Positions 8,621 through 17,320 of a DNA stretch of 64,000 nt are shown piece by piece. A model generated the notes under the pieces. That model worked only from the letters and a program-made list of their open reading frames with translations. It was not told where the DNA came from and searched no databases. The DNA is from Acidimicrobiales bacterium. Lineage in GTDB: Bacteria; Actinomycetota; Acidimicrobiia; Acidimicrobiales; Poriferisodalaceae. The position numbers and the translations under genes were made by a program. Within the stretch, counting starts at the first letter, position 1. The number at the start of each line of letters is the position of its first letter. The DNA lies in NCBI GenBank assembly GCA_041394185.1, contig JAWKIQ010000002.1:1054001-1118000 (forward strand), written 5' to 3'.

Positions 8621-9382
8621 GTGTATCGGTTTGCCTTGACTCCCCGGTGGATCGCTGGCCACGTACTCGCACTGGTGTTGATCGTCGGATTCGTTGCGGC
8701 CGGCTTCTGGCAGCTGTCGCGCCATCAGTGGCGCGCCGACCTGAACCGCAACGTCGAGGCTCGCTCTGCCCTGAGCCCCTTGACGGGTGCCGATCTGGCA
8801 ACGGCCGACCCCGACGACACCGAGTATCGGTCGGTTCTGTTCTCGGGCAGCTGGCTGGGCGAACCGCTGGCGGTTCGCAACCGGTCGTCCAATGGCCAGT
8901 CGGGATGTCATGTGTTGGGTCTGTTGCAGCCAGACGGCCAGAGCTTCGCTGTGGTGGTGAACCGGGGTTGGATTGACCTGGCCAGCTGCGAGGCAGTCGA
9001 CCGAACCCCGGTGGCACCTCCGGCCGAACGGGCCGAAGTGCTGGGGCGCATCCGAGCCTCGCAGCAGCGTGGCCGTTGGGGTTCAACGGACCCATCCGAG
9101 GGCGTGTTGACGACCCTCAACCGCGTAGACGTGCCGCGCATCGCCCAGCAGAGCGATATCGAGCTGGCTCCGGTCTATGTCGAGATCGTCGACACGGCCC
9201 CGCCAGACCCTGCGGCAAGGCTTCTGGCGCCGCCTCCACTCGACCCAGGCCCGCATATGGCCTATGCCGTCCAGTGGTTCGCCTTCGCAGCCGTGGGGTT
9301 GGTGGGCTACCCGCTGGTGTTGCGTTGGCAGGCTCGCTCGAAGGGGGTGGTCGGGGCGGCCCCCGATCAGCGAGCGTCTTGA
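8621..9382 (+). CDS. SURF1-family cytochrome oxidase assembly protein
   Basis: This 253-residue membrane protein has one N-terminal helix (residues ~10-30, GHVLALVLIVGFVAAGFWQL) and one near the C-terminus (~215-235, YAVQWFAFAAVGLVGYPLVL), the classic SURF1 topology. The motifs FALTPRW, GFWQLSRHQWR, VNRGWI and YAVQWFAF are diagnostic. SURF1 helps insert heme a into cytochrome aa3 oxidase. The GTG at 8621 fits the conserved N-terminus and lies 6 nt after a TACCGT box, so the mRNA may be leaderless. The last 16 bp overlap the convergent aminotransferase. Confidence 0.88.
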   Translation: MYRFALTPRWIAGHVLALVLIVGFVAAGFWQLSRHQWRADLNRNVEARSALSPLTGADLATADPDDTEYRSVLFSGSWLGEPLAVRNRSSNGQSGCHVLGLLQPDGQSFAVVVNRGWIDLASCEAVDRTPVAPPAERAEVLGRIRASQQRGRWGSTDPSEGVLTTLNRVDVPRIAQQSDIELAPVYVEIVDTAPPDPAARLLAPPPLDPGPHMAYAVQWFAFAAVGLVGYPLVLRWQARSKGVVGAAPDQRAS

Positions 9383-10548
9383 TTGTGCCTATCGAGGGCC
9401 TCGGCCATGCGCTGCACAGCGAGGCTGATCACCTCGGGTGACGTGGCCAGGTTCATACGCATGCAGCCGGCGCCGTGTTGGCCGAAGTCGAGGCCCCGGT
9501 TGCACGCAACCCCAGCGTGGTCGATGAAGAACTTCGACACCTCGTCGCCGAGCCCCAGGGCTGTGCAATCGAGCCAGGCCAGATAGGTGGCTTCGGGCTT
9601 CACGTAGTCGATGTCTGGTATGTGCTGTGCCAGCAGGTCACTCAGCAGATCTCGGTTGGCGGTCAGTTGACCCATCGCCGATTCGAGCCAGTTGTCGCCG
9701 TGGTTCCAGGCCGCAGCAGTGCCGACCATGCCAAAGACGTTCATGCCGCCAAGGCTGTGGTCTGGCATCGAGTCGAGGGCGGCTCGGATGCGCGGCGACG
9801 TGGTGTGCATCTGCGCCAGTCGCAGCGCGGCCAGGTTGAAAGGTTTGCTGGCCGACGAGTAGGTGACGGTACGGCTGGCAACGTCTTCGTTCAATGAAGC
9901 TATGGGGATGTGTTCGTTGCCTGGGTGAACCAGTTCGGCGTGGATCTCGTCGCTGAGGATCAGAAGGTCGTACTGGTTCGCCAGCCGGGCCAGTTCTTCC
10001 AGTTCGGCTCTGCGGAAGGCGCGCCCGATGGGGTTGTGGGGGTTGCACAACAAGATCGCCTGCACTTCTCCGCGGCGGCAAGAGTCTTCGAGTGCGTCGA
10101 CGTCGAGCACCCAGTCCTGTCCGTTGCGGATCCACCGGTTGTCGACCAGCCGGCAGTTGGTGGTCTCGAGCGATGACAGGAAGGGCGGGTAGATGGGCGT
10201 CTGTATCGCCACGCCGGCGCCGGGCTCGAGGCAGTTCTGCAGAACCAGTTGGATGCCCTGGATGACGTCTTGGGTCAACACGACATCGGCGGGGTCGATG
10301 TTCCAGCCATAGCGCCCGGCCATTCGATCGGCGAAGCCGTCGCGGATGCTCTGGGACAGTGCCGGAACCGTGTAGCCCAGGTCGCCGGTGTCGAGAACGG
10401 ATCGCAGGGCGGCCATGATGGGCTCGGCCACCGCGAAGTCCATGTCGGCCACCCACATGCCCAGCACATCGGGGCTGAACTTCTGCCACTTGACTCCGGG
10501 TCGTTTCTGCAGGGCTTCAAGGGGGGCTATCTCGATCATGGGGCCCAA
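9367..10548 (-). CDS. MalY/PatB-type PLP-dependent aminotransferase (cystathionine beta-lyase-like)
   Basis: This 393-residue class I/II aminotransferase-fold enzyme belongs to the MalY/PatB subgroup. Diagnostic segments are WVADMDFAVAEPI near the N-terminus, CNPHNPIGRAF, SDEIHAELVHPG and the PLP-lysine motif SSASKPFNLA. Family members cleave cystathionine or other C-S bonds to give homocysteine or thiols plus pyruvate and ammonia, and some act as aminotransferases. It stands alone, without methionine genes beside it. The ATG at 10548 is used, and a second ATG three codons later is equally possible. Confidence 0.87.
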   Translation of the reverse strand: MGPMIEIAPLEALQKRPGVKWQKFSPDVLGMWVADMDFAVAEPIMAALRSVLDTGDLGYTVPALSQSIRDGFADRMAGRYGWNIDPADVVLTQDVIQGIQLVLQNCLEPGAGVAIQTPIYPPFLSSLETTNCRLVDNRWIRNGQDWVLDVDALEDSCRRGEVQAILLCNPHNPIGRAFRRAELEELARLANQYDLLILSDEIHAELVHPGNEHIPIASLNEDVASRTVTYSSASKPFNLAALRLAQMHTTSPRIRAALDSMPDHSLGGMNVFGMVGTAAAWNHGDNWLESAMGQLTANRDLLSDLLAQHIPDIDYVKPEATYLAWLDCTALGLGDEVSKFFIDHAGVACNRGLDFGQHGAGCMRMNLATSPEVISLAVQRMAEALDRHNQDAR

Positions 10549-10610
10549 TCGTGGCCCAATACGTTGCCTCTGGCCACTCGACCACTGCGCGTGCTAGAAC
10601 CTAGGGCGCT

Positions 10611-10892
10611 ATGGGTACTTCAACCACCCTCAGCGTTGTATTGGGTGTGGTCGTTCTCGGGGCCGTTGCGGTAGCTGCTCTGGCGGTGATCGTCGAGAGA
10701 GCGCGCCGTGTACAACGCATGTCTTCGATGGGCAATGGTCGGTCGCGCCGTCACGAGCTTCACTGGACGGCCATACGGTTCCGCAATCAGGGGCTGCAGG
10801 GCACCGATCTGCAGGAGGCTGTTTGTCGGCAGGCGAACTGTGCGCCGCGAGAGGCCGACGCCGCCATCTTCAGAGTCGGAGCAGACCTGTAG
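10611..10892 (+). CDS. Small single-pass membrane protein, unrecognised
   Basis: I do not recognise this 93-residue protein. It begins with a hydrophobic helix (residues ~6-28, Val/Ala-rich), followed by a basic stretch RARRVQR and a short soluble tail with two cysteines. The ATG is preceded at 4-9 nt by CTAGGGC, a plausible -10 box, so leaderless expression is possible. The TAG stop lies inside the first copy of the 33-bp palindromic array, so the array may act as its terminator. It could be a real small anchor protein or a shortened remnant. Confidence 0.5.
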   Translation: MGTSTTLSVVLGVVVLGAVAVAALAVIVERARRVQRMSSMGNGRSRRHELHWTAIRFRNQGLQGTDLQEAVCRQANCAPREADAAIFRVGADL

Positions 10893-11009
10893 GTCTGCTC
10901 CCGTGGGTGTCGTGCAGACCTGTAGGTCTGCTCCCGTGGGTGTCGTGCAGACCTGTAGGTCTGCTCCCGTGGGTGTTGTGCAGACCTGTAGGTCTGCTCC
11001 CGTGGGTTG
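10881..11009. repeat. 33-bp tandem array, 3.9 copies, each holding an 18-bp palindrome
   Basis: Copies begin at 10881, 10914, 10947 and 10980. The first two are identical, the third differs by one base (C to T near the end), and the fourth diverges in its last bases. Each copy carries GCAGACCTGTAGGTCTGC, a hairpin with 8-bp arms around GT, then CTCCCGTGGGTG. In the first copy the flanking bases extend the arms to 11 bp (10878-10901). The array fills the space between two convergent genes and can fold from either strand, so it may be a multiple bidirectional terminator. A repetitive extragenic element family is also possible. Confidence 0.85.
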
Positions 11010-11014
11010 TGCGG

Positions 11015-13087
11015 TCAGCCGGTGATGCCGATGACGCGGCCTGGGATGGTCCGGTTTCCGAGCGAGCCGTGGAAGCCGGCGTCGCCGAATGCGAACACTC
11101 CGCCGTCGTCGCCGGCCAGCCAGTAGCCCTTGCCGGTCGGGGTTGGCTGGATCGACACGATGGGCCTGGCCAGGTTGATGGCGCCGGTCGAGCCGAAGAA
11201 GCCGGCGTCGCCGAATGCGAACACACCGCCGTCGTCGGCGACGAGCCAGTATCCGCGGCCGCTCTTGGTGGGGGCCATGGCGACCACCGGTCTGCGCAGT
11301 GTCATGGCGCCGGTCGAGCCGTGGAAGCCGGCCTGTCCGTATGCGAACACGCCTCCGTCGCTTGCGACGAACCAGTAGCCCTTGCCGTTGGGGTGGGCGG
11401 CCATTCCGACGACGGGTTGTTTGAGACGCAGGTTGCCGGTCGAGCCGTAGAAGGGGGCGTTTCCGAATGCGAACACACCTCCGTCGGCACCGAGCAGCCA
11501 GTAACCCTCGCCCGATGGATGGGCGGCCATGTCGACCACGGGCGCTGCCAGGTCGTGGCCGGCCATCGAGCCGTGCAGTTTCGCCGCTCCGAAGGCTTCA
11601 ACCGAACCGTCCTGGCGGCAGAGCCAATAGCCGTCACCCGCCGCTTTCAGCGCCAGCCCGGTGGTGGTGCCCCCCAGCGAACCGCCGAAGGCGGGCTTGT
11701 TGCCGAAGTTGTAGACCCCGCCGGTGTCGGTGACCATCAGATAGCCCTGTGAGGCTCCTGGCGTGGGCGCGGGGCGTTCGAACGAGGCCGAGCCCGGCCC
11801 CGACAAGAACAGGGGCAGCGACTCGAAGCGACCGCCCAGCACCTGGTTGCTGTCTGCTCCCATCCACGAGTCGAGAACGGTTGCATACAGCGAGCGGAAA
11901 TCGACCGAGGGTTTGAGATTGCCTCGGTTGTCCAGGTCGGACAACGACGGGTAGACCCCGACGAGACCCCCGGCGACGTTGGCACCGATCACGAACGACA
12001 CGCTGGCGGTGCCGTGATCGGTTCCGATCGATCCGTTGGCTTCGGGTCGGCGCCCGAACTCCGAGAAGGTCATGACCGTGACACGACTGGCGAACCGAGG
12101 GTCGAGGGTGTCGAAGAAGCGTTGGATTCCGCGATCGAGGTCGCCGAGGCGGTCGTTGTGTTGCCACGCCTGGTTCGAGTGGGTGTCGAAGCTTCCGAGC
12201 GACGTCGACAGAACACGCACCCCGACATCGGCGTTGATCAGCCTTGCCGCCCTGTCCATCTGGCGTTCGAATCCAGACCCGCCCCCGTTGCCCTCGTACG
12301 CGGGCGCCAGCTGTCTGGCGAGTTCGAGCGAGCTGATCGTGGAGTCGGCGATGGTGTCGGCCCACGCGCCTCGCGACGAGTTGCCCTGGGCCATCTCGCG
12401 CAGCGCGTCGTACATCCGCAGGTGGTCGTCTGCGGTCTTGATGCCGAAGTCGACCCCGCCGGCCGACAACCCGACGGCCGTTGACTGGCGGCCGCGGAGG
12501 TGCAGAGGCACCGAGCTCTCGAAGGTCACCGCCTCGAGTTCCGAACGCTGGTTGCCCAGACCGTCGAGCCAGCGACCGATCCAGCCGTCTTTGGGAGCCT
12601 CGTTGGGTTCGCTGCCGGCCTTGCCGTGCATCCAGTGGGCCATCGAGTCGAAGTGGCTGAGCGACGGGTTTGCATAGCCGACTCCCTGCACGATGGCGAC
12701 CTGTCCCGAATCCCAGCGGGAGCGGATGTTCGACAGGGCTGGATGCAGAGCGACCCCGCCGCCGATGTGGTGCATGGTGGTTTCGTCGATGGCCAGCTGC
12801 CCGCGGATATCGCGATAGCGGCCGCTCTGGCTGACCGGGATGACGGTGTTGACGCCGTCGTTCCCTCCGCCCATCTGAACCAGCACCAGCACTCCCTCGC
12901 CGGCACCGAGGGGTTGGGCTGCGGCCGCCATGGCCTCGTATCGACCCAGTGTTGGGCCGACGGTTGCGATGGCGCCGCCCACGGCAGCCATCTGCAGGAA
13001 TCGGCGACGGCTGAGCCCCGAAGGGGTGGTGTCGAGCGGCGCCGACAGGGCGGCCTGGATGTCCTCGAACTCGGGTTCGGCGTTCAT
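11015..13087 (-). CDS. Tat-exported DUF1501 protein with six C-terminal FGDA/GYW repeats
   Basis: This 690-residue protein has a twin-arginine signal near residue 27 (SRRRFLQMAAVGG) and a DUF1501 (alkaline-phosphatase-superfamily-like) domain to about residue 420. DUF1501 motifs include VLVQMGGGNDGVNTV, FSEFGRRPEANGS and DHGTASVSFVIG. The last ~270 residues are six ~46-residue repeats of the type GKGYWLVADDGGVFAFGDA followed by FxGS. The same module occurs in the Rpf protein at 33187-34293. DUF1501 proteins commonly pair with DUF1800 proteins, as here, and are secreted proteins of unknown function. The upstream DUF1800 gene ends 49 bp before this ATG. Confidence 0.88.
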   Translation of the reverse strand: MNAEPEFEDIQAALSAPLDTTPSGLSRRRFLQMAAVGGAIATVGPTLGRYEAMAAAAQPLGAGEGVLVLVQMGGGNDGVNTVIPVSQSGRYRDIRGQLAIDETTMHHIGGGVALHPALSNIRSRWDSGQVAIVQGVGYANPSLSHFDSMAHWMHGKAGSEPNEAPKDGWIGRWLDGLGNQRSELEAVTFESSVPLHLRGRQSTAVGLSAGGVDFGIKTADDHLRMYDALREMAQGNSSRGAWADTIADSTISSLELARQLAPAYEGNGGGSGFERQMDRAARLINADVGVRVLSTSLGSFDTHSNQAWQHNDRLGDLDRGIQRFFDTLDPRFASRVTVMTFSEFGRRPEANGSIGTDHGTASVSFVIGANVAGGLVGVYPSLSDLDNRGNLKPSVDFRSLYATVLDSWMGADSNQVLGGRFESLPLFLSGPGSASFERPAPTPGASQGYLMVTDTGGVYNFGNKPAFGGSLGGTTTGLALKAAGDGYWLCRQDGSVEAFGAAKLHGSMAGHDLAAPVVDMAAHPSGEGYWLLGADGGVFAFGNAPFYGSTGNLRLKQPVVGMAAHPNGKGYWFVASDGGVFAYGQAGFHGSTGAMTLRRPVVAMAPTKSGRGYWLVADDGGVFAFGDAGFFGSTGAINLARPIVSIQPTPTGKGYWLAGDDGGVFAFGDAGFHGSLGNRTIPGRVIGITG

Positions 13088-13136
13088 CGTGGCTCTCCGG
13101 GGTGGTGGGATGATCGAGGTTGTTGGGTAGTCGCCA

Positions 13137-14423
13137 TCACGCCACCTGGATGTCGGGACTGAGCATGGTGAGGGTCAGCAGGTTGGCGTGTTGTGGCCAC
13201 TCCCAGGTGGCGCGCTCGGCGTACAGGTAGTTCTCGAGGGCCGCCTTGGTCTGAGCCGACGCGTCTTCGATGCCGAAGAATGACAGCATCAGCTCGACCG
13301 CTTGTTTGGCGCCGATCTGGGCTACCTCGGCCAGATGGTTTCGTTTGGTGGTCTTCCAGGTCAGGTGGCGTACGAAGTCGGCCTTGGCCCACGCCGCTGT
13401 TGAGGACACCCAGTATTCGTTGGCGCCCCAGCCCGAAGGGTTGGGTGGGTAGAACGGCGCCATCCCCATCGTCTCGAGCCACCAGTCGGGCCTGGCTTCG
13501 TCGGTGCTGCTGCCGGCGCCAACCATGCACTGAACGACGAAGTCGATGGGAGTGCGCACCAGGGCGCCTCTGGCTTGGGCCGACCAGAACTCGTTGCTCT
13601 GCAGAATCGCCCGCACCAGCTTCCAGATCTGGAGCCCGCCTGCAATGAACTCGTTGGCCAGGCGATCGACGACAGCGGGTTCGGGGTTGGGGTAGGCGAA
13701 GAATTCGAACAGCGACTTTGAGATGTGGCGCGCTGCGGTCTGCTTCTTCGAGCCGTCGAGGATCTCGTTGATCACGCCGGGACCATCCCAGTCCTTGGTG
13801 ATGCCGAAGATCGTCTTGTTGCGATAGTCGTGGTGGTAGGCCTGGAACTGATAGTGGTGCTTTTCGTCGTCGAGCATGTGGCCGGTCCACGCCCTGGCGA
13901 CCTCGACGATGTCTTGTTCGGTGTAGTTGCCCACCCCCAACAGGTGCAGTTCCAGCAGCTCTCTGGCGAAGTTCTCGTTGGGGTTGCCCGCCTTGTTCCG
14001 GTAGTTGTCGAGGTATGCCAACATCGCGGGGCCGATGGCCATCTGGTGAACCAGGTGGCGGTAGTCGGACATGCCATGGTTGCGAAACAGCTGGTTCTGG
14101 TCCCAGGTGTGAAAGGCGTAGTAGGCGTCCTCGGCAGAGGTTGCGAAGTGTCCGTGCCAGAACAGAGCCAGCTTCTCCTGAAGCGGTCGGGGCACGGTGC
14201 GCATCCGCTCGATCCACCACAGGGCCAGATCGCGGTGTTGTTCCCAGCGACGGCCCTCGGGGTCGAGGACGCTGGGTGGGGCGATGGCGGGCGGGTTGGG
14301 ACCGAAGTCCATCAGCAGATCTACCGCGGCGTTGCGGCTGAGGCCGGCAATCTCGTTGATCTGCTCGGCCTTCACGGCAAATGCCGTGCGCCTCAACAGG
14401 TGTCTGGCGTCGGCGCGGTCCAC
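13137..14423 (-). CDS. DUF1800 domain-containing protein
   Basis: This 428-residue protein of the DUF1800 family shows LLRRTAFAV at the start, WWIERM, EKLALFWHGHFATS, NENFARELLELHLLGVGNYTEQDI and the C-terminal helical part. The function is unknown; the family nearly always sits beside DUF1501 genes, as here. The GTG at 14423 is chosen because a strong Shine-Dalgarno sequence (GGAGGTGA) lies 2-3 nt before it. A longer open frame to 14540 lacks family similarity and would cover the putative operator. No signal peptide is visible, although the partner is Tat-exported. Confidence 0.85.
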   Translation of the reverse strand: MDRADARHLLRRTAFAVKAEQINEIAGLSRNAAVDLLMDFGPNPPAIAPPSVLDPEGRRWEQHRDLALWWIERMRTVPRPLQEKLALFWHGHFATSAEDAYYAFHTWDQNQLFRNHGMSDYRHLVHQMAIGPAMLAYLDNYRNKAGNPNENFARELLELHLLGVGNYTEQDIVEVARAWTGHMLDDEKHHYQFQAYHHDYRNKTIFGITKDWDGPGVINEILDGSKKQTAARHISKSLFEFFAYPNPEPAVVDRLANEFIAGGLQIWKLVRAILQSNEFWSAQARGALVRTPIDFVVQCMVGAGSSTDEARPDWWLETMGMAPFYPPNPSGWGANEYWVSSTAAWAKADFVRHLTWKTTKRNHLAEVAQIGAKQAVELMLSFFGIEDASAQTKAALENYLYAERATWEWPQHANLLTLTMLSPDIQVA

Positions 14424-14472
14424 TGTCACCTCCTCGGGAACATCCCGGGTAAAGGCCGCGCCGTCACCCAAA

Positions 14473-14505
14473 CGTAACACACTCGCAGTTTCGTCGTGTG
14501 TTGCG
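14473..14505. promoter_or_regulatory. Inverted repeat upstream of DUF1800-DUF1501 pair
   Basis: CGTAACACAC at 14473-14482 is mirrored by GTGTGTTGCG at 14496-14505, nine of ten bases matching, with 13 bp between. It lies 50-82 bp upstream of the DUF1800 GTG and could be an operator. The region from 14424 to 14630 otherwise shows no gene. Confidence 0.3.
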
Positions 14506-14630
14506 CGGGTGCGGCTTGTGGCCTGAATCCCCTGGTTCACAGGATCAATCGGCCCGACACCTGGTCGACTTGAGCAGCTACGTCATGATTTCGACATCAT
14601 TTCGTAAAGAATGTGTCGGCGCGCACTGCC

Positions 14631-15479
14631 TCAGGCTGTGGACTGGGCCAGCACCGCATCGCTGAACGCGGGCCACCTGGTCATTGCCCACTCGCCGAAC
14701 TCGCGATCGGTCAGCACCACGCAGGCGACGGTTGCCTCGGGGTCGACCCAGACGAAGGTTCCTGCTCGCCCGAAGTGACCAAAGGTAGCGGGCGAGTTGT
14801 GAGCTCCCGTCCAGTGTGGGCTCTTGGTCGAGCGAATCTCGACCCCCAAACCCCAACTGTTGGGATCCTGGATGCCGTAGCCGGGCAGAACGCCCGGCAG
14901 GTCCACAAACGCGGGCTGGGTCATCTCGGTGATGGTCTGGGGCGCAAGCACCCTGGAGGTGACGCCGAGCAACTCGCCCGCCACTGCGGCGATGTCGTTG
15001 GCCGAGGCCGTCGCCCCGTGTGCGGGCGAACCTGCCATTCGCGTGTTCGTGAGACCCAGCGGTTCACAAATGCCTTCGTCGAAGTAGGTGGAGAACTCCA
15101 TCGCAGAATTCTCGGCGACCACCTCGGCCACCATCTCGAAGCCGGCGTTGGAGTAAATGCGGCGGCGGCCCGGCTCTGTCAGCAGCCTCCGCTGGTCGGG
15201 CGCCAGGCCTGAGGCATGGGCCAGCAGATGGGCAACGGTCGAGCGCGGTGGCCCCGCCGCCTGGTCGAGCGAAACCGTGCCCTCCTCGACGGCGACCATG
15301 ACCGCCATGGCCGTCAACACCTTCGTCACCGAGGCCAGGGCGAAGGGCCTGTCGATGTCTCCGCTTGACCACCGTCGGCCGTCTCGGTGCACGACGACAG
15401 AAGCGACGTTCTCCACCGGCCATTCTTCGATCAGCTCGAATGCATCCACGAGTTCTGACGGTACAGGTGCGCGGCTCAC
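14631..15479 (-). CDS. Serine hydrolase, beta-lactamase class C/penicillin-binding-like
   Basis: This 282-residue enzyme has the class C beta-lactamase/DD-peptidase fold. The nucleophile motif SVTK (SxxK) appears near residue 60, YSN in IYSNAGFE serves as the second motif, and a GHFGRAGT segment sits in the third-motif position. The family includes esterases, DD-peptidases and beta-lactamases. No signal peptide is seen, so a cytoplasmic esterase is the safest guess. The GTG start overlaps the preceding gene's TGA as GTGA, so the two are translationally coupled. Confidence 0.8.
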   Translation of the reverse strand: MSRAPVPSELVDAFELIEEWPVENVASVVVHRDGRRWSSGDIDRPFALASVTKVLTAMAVMVAVEEGTVSLDQAAGPPRSTVAHLLAHASGLAPDQRRLLTEPGRRRIYSNAGFEMVAEVVAENSAMEFSTYFDEGICEPLGLTNTRMAGSPAHGATASANDIAAVAGELLGVTSRVLAPQTITEMTQPAFVDLPGVLPGYGIQDPNSWGLGVEIRSTKSPHWTGAHNSPATFGHFGRAGTFVWVDPEATVACVVLTDREFGEWAMTRWPAFSDAVLAQSTA

Positions 15480-16726
15480 GCTGCCGGAGCTACTGCCACC
15501 TGCATGGTGCTCCGTAGGTCGAGACCCAGATTGGTTTCGAACCGGGTGATGGTGGAGGTGGGCCTGTGGAAAGCGAGCAGTTCGTTGGCGCCCCCGATCA
15601 GCAGCCACTGGTTGGCGGCACTCCACGCGACGGAACGTGCACTGGTGATCGGTAGCTCGGTGACGGTTCGTTCGCCCACCTCGTAGATCACCGGAGACCC
15701 TGCACCCGACGAGATGGCCAGGTGGGCGTCGAGTTCGGGCGAGGTGGGCCGATCGACCCACCACAGCCCGTCGAGGTCAAGCCCTTCGGCCACTTCGTAG
15801 CTCGTCGTGGCGCTGGTACCAAGGTCGATGCGTTCTAGGTTGCACTCGAGAGTCTGGCCACAGACCCTGACAACCACGCCGTCGGTGCCCCAGGCGACGA
15901 GTGCTCCGTCGGAGATGCGCTGGTACGAGTCGCCAGTCGACCTATATACGCCTCCGGCTTGACCGGCCCCTACCAACAGGTCGTCACCGACGAACCCGAA
16001 GGGGCCCGCACCTGCGGGCACTGTGCTCAGCTCGGTGATGTCGCCCTGCAGGCCGACCCGCAGCGGGGTAAACGACCGTGCCTGGTTGTAGGGCCCCGAT
16101 ATCCAGACCTCGTCGTCACCCCACGCCAGTACTGAGCCGCCCCGGGTCAGCTCGGCAAACGAGCCGCTGACAGGGTCGAACCACGAAACGCCGGTGCGGG
16201 TCTCGACCCCGAAGCCCGTGGCCATTCCCACCAGCGTCTTGACCGAGTCGATGCCAAATGTCGTCAGGTCCAGCGTTGCCGCCGCACCGTCGTCGAGGTT
16301 CACCACTGCCACCTCGGTCTGCTCGAACGTCCACAAGACGACGATGCTGTTTGTGGGATGCTCGGCGAGCAGCTCGGGGCTGCCCGTGGCCGCCAGTTCG
16401 GCGTTGACTGGTGCCGAGCTGTTGGCAGCGCCCGGACCATCGTCGACTGCGGCGTCGGCTATCGAGGTCTCGGGCGCGGGCGCCGCCAGCGACGGTTCGG
16501 CGCCTGGTTGGCTTGGAAAGGTGGTCGTCGAGACCGTCGTGGTGGGTGTCGGCGCGTCCGCGCCGGATTCGTGGCTCCCGCCTGCGGCCATCGCCCACAG
16601 CACCAGCGCCGCCGTGAGGATGATGGCGGCCACCACACCGCGACGGATTCGTGGGTCGGGGGCTAGCTCGTGATGCTGAGCAGGCTCGGTGTCGAGCACC
16701 ATCGGTGTCCGCGCCGGCGAGCTCAC
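15476..16726 (-). CDS. Membrane-anchored protein with propeller-like extracytoplasmic domain, unrecognised
   Basis: This is a 416-residue protein. Residues ~29-48 (GVVAAIILTAALVLWAMAAG) form one membrane helix, so the N-terminus is probably cytoplasmic. A Thr/Pro/Ala-rich linker of about 65 residues follows. The remaining ~290 residues are beta-rich with repeated tryptophan motifs (VSWFDPVSG, LVAWGTDGVVV, SVAWSAANQWLL) that resemble propeller blades. One pair of cysteines, in RVCGQTLECN, could form a disulfide. I do not recognise a named family. It is the first gene of a coupled pair with the serine hydrolase, so the two may act together at the envelope. Confidence 0.7.
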   Translation of the reverse strand: MSSPARTPMVLDTEPAQHHELAPDPRIRRGVVAAIILTAALVLWAMAAGGSHESGADAPTPTTTVSTTTFPSQPGAEPSLAAPAPETSIADAAVDDGPGAANSSAPVNAELAATGSPELLAEHPTNSIVVLWTFEQTEVAVVNLDDGAAATLDLTTFGIDSVKTLVGMATGFGVETRTGVSWFDPVSGSFAELTRGGSVLAWGDDEVWISGPYNQARSFTPLRVGLQGDITELSTVPAGAGPFGFVGDDLLVGAGQAGGVYRSTGDSYQRISDGALVAWGTDGVVVRVCGQTLECNLERIDLGTSATTSYEVAEGLDLDGLWWVDRPTSPELDAHLAISSGAGSPVIYEVGERTVTELPITSARSVAWSAANQWLLIGGANELLAFHRPTSTITRFETNLGLDLRSTMQVAVAPAA

Positions 16727-16742
16727 GAGGCTCAGGCCCGCT

Positions 16743-17285
16743 TCAGCCCGGCTCCATCGAGCCCGCTGCCGTCTGGTGTGTCCACCGCCACAGTCTGCCC
16801 TGTAAGTAGTCGTCGAGTCTCACCAGGTGGGACGGCACGGTCGGAGTCGGGGGGTCAGCGGGGTCGAACCAGCCCACCTCAGACGTCTCGTGATCGCCCA
16901 CGGTGGGATCGTCGTCGGTGATGCCCAGATACACGGTGGTCTGTATCCAGTCGGTCTCGCTGGGTCGGGCATAGGGGGCGACGTATATCCCCAGCAGCCC
17001 GGTAAGGGTGACCTGGACACCCGCTTCTTCGCTCAGTTCGCGCCTTGCGGTGTCTTCGGGGTGCTCGCCATAGTCGGAGAAGCCGCCGGGAATGCACCAA
17101 TGATCGATGTAGGGGTCGTGGGCTCGTTTGACCATCAAGATCTTGCCGTCGCGTTCGACGATCACGTTCGCCGTGGGGCCCTGCTGAACCAGCTTCCAAA
17201 GCGGCCCGTGTGTCGGGCAGGACGCCACACCACCCAAGCCCATGTCGGGTGGGGCCGGGTTGCCGCAGTAATAGCAATGGCTCAT
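16743..17285 (-). CDS. NUDIX hydrolase with N-terminal zinc ribbon
   Basis: This 180-residue protein starts with a small zinc-ribbon-like segment (MSHCYYCGNPAPP, then CPTHG). The Nudix domain follows, with an intact box: Gly, then E in GEHPEDTA, then RRELSEEAG. Family members hydrolyse nucleoside diphosphates linked to other groups, such as ADP-ribose or NADH. The zinc ribbon recalls the NADH-pyrophosphatase subgroup, but the NudC SQPWPFPxS motif is not present, so substrate assignment is open. The ATG at 17285 places the zinc ribbon at the start. It diverges from aroC across 35 bp. Confidence 0.85.
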   Translation of the reverse strand: MSHCYYCGNPAPPDMGLGGVASCPTHGPLWKLVQQGPTANVIVERDGKILMVKRAHDPYIDHWCIPGGFSDYGEHPEDTARRELSEEAGVQVTLTGLLGIYVAPYARPSETDWIQTTVYLGITDDDPTVGDHETSEVGWFDPADPPTPTVPSHLVRLDDYLQGRLWRWTHQTAAGSMEPG

Positions 17286-17320
17286 CTCGTCGACCCTACC
17301 GTCGGGTACCGTCACAGTCG

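Noticed and set aside
10881..11009. Possible CRISPR array
   Set aside because: Units are directly abutting with no unique spacers, and there are no cas genes in the window.
10823..11752. 309-codon plus-strand frame running through the 33-bp array with GLLPWV-type repeats
   Set aside because: 33 is a multiple of three, so the array is open in several frames. The rest lies antisense to the DUF1501 repeats and has no independent support.
14424..14540. N-terminal extension of the DUF1800 protein
   Set aside because: The frame is open, but a strong Shine-Dalgarno sequence precedes the GTG at 14423, and the extension has no family similarity.
15480..15764. N-terminal extension of the serine hydrolase
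   Set aside because: It lies wholly inside the upstream membrane protein gene, and the GTGA overlap gives a natural coupled start.
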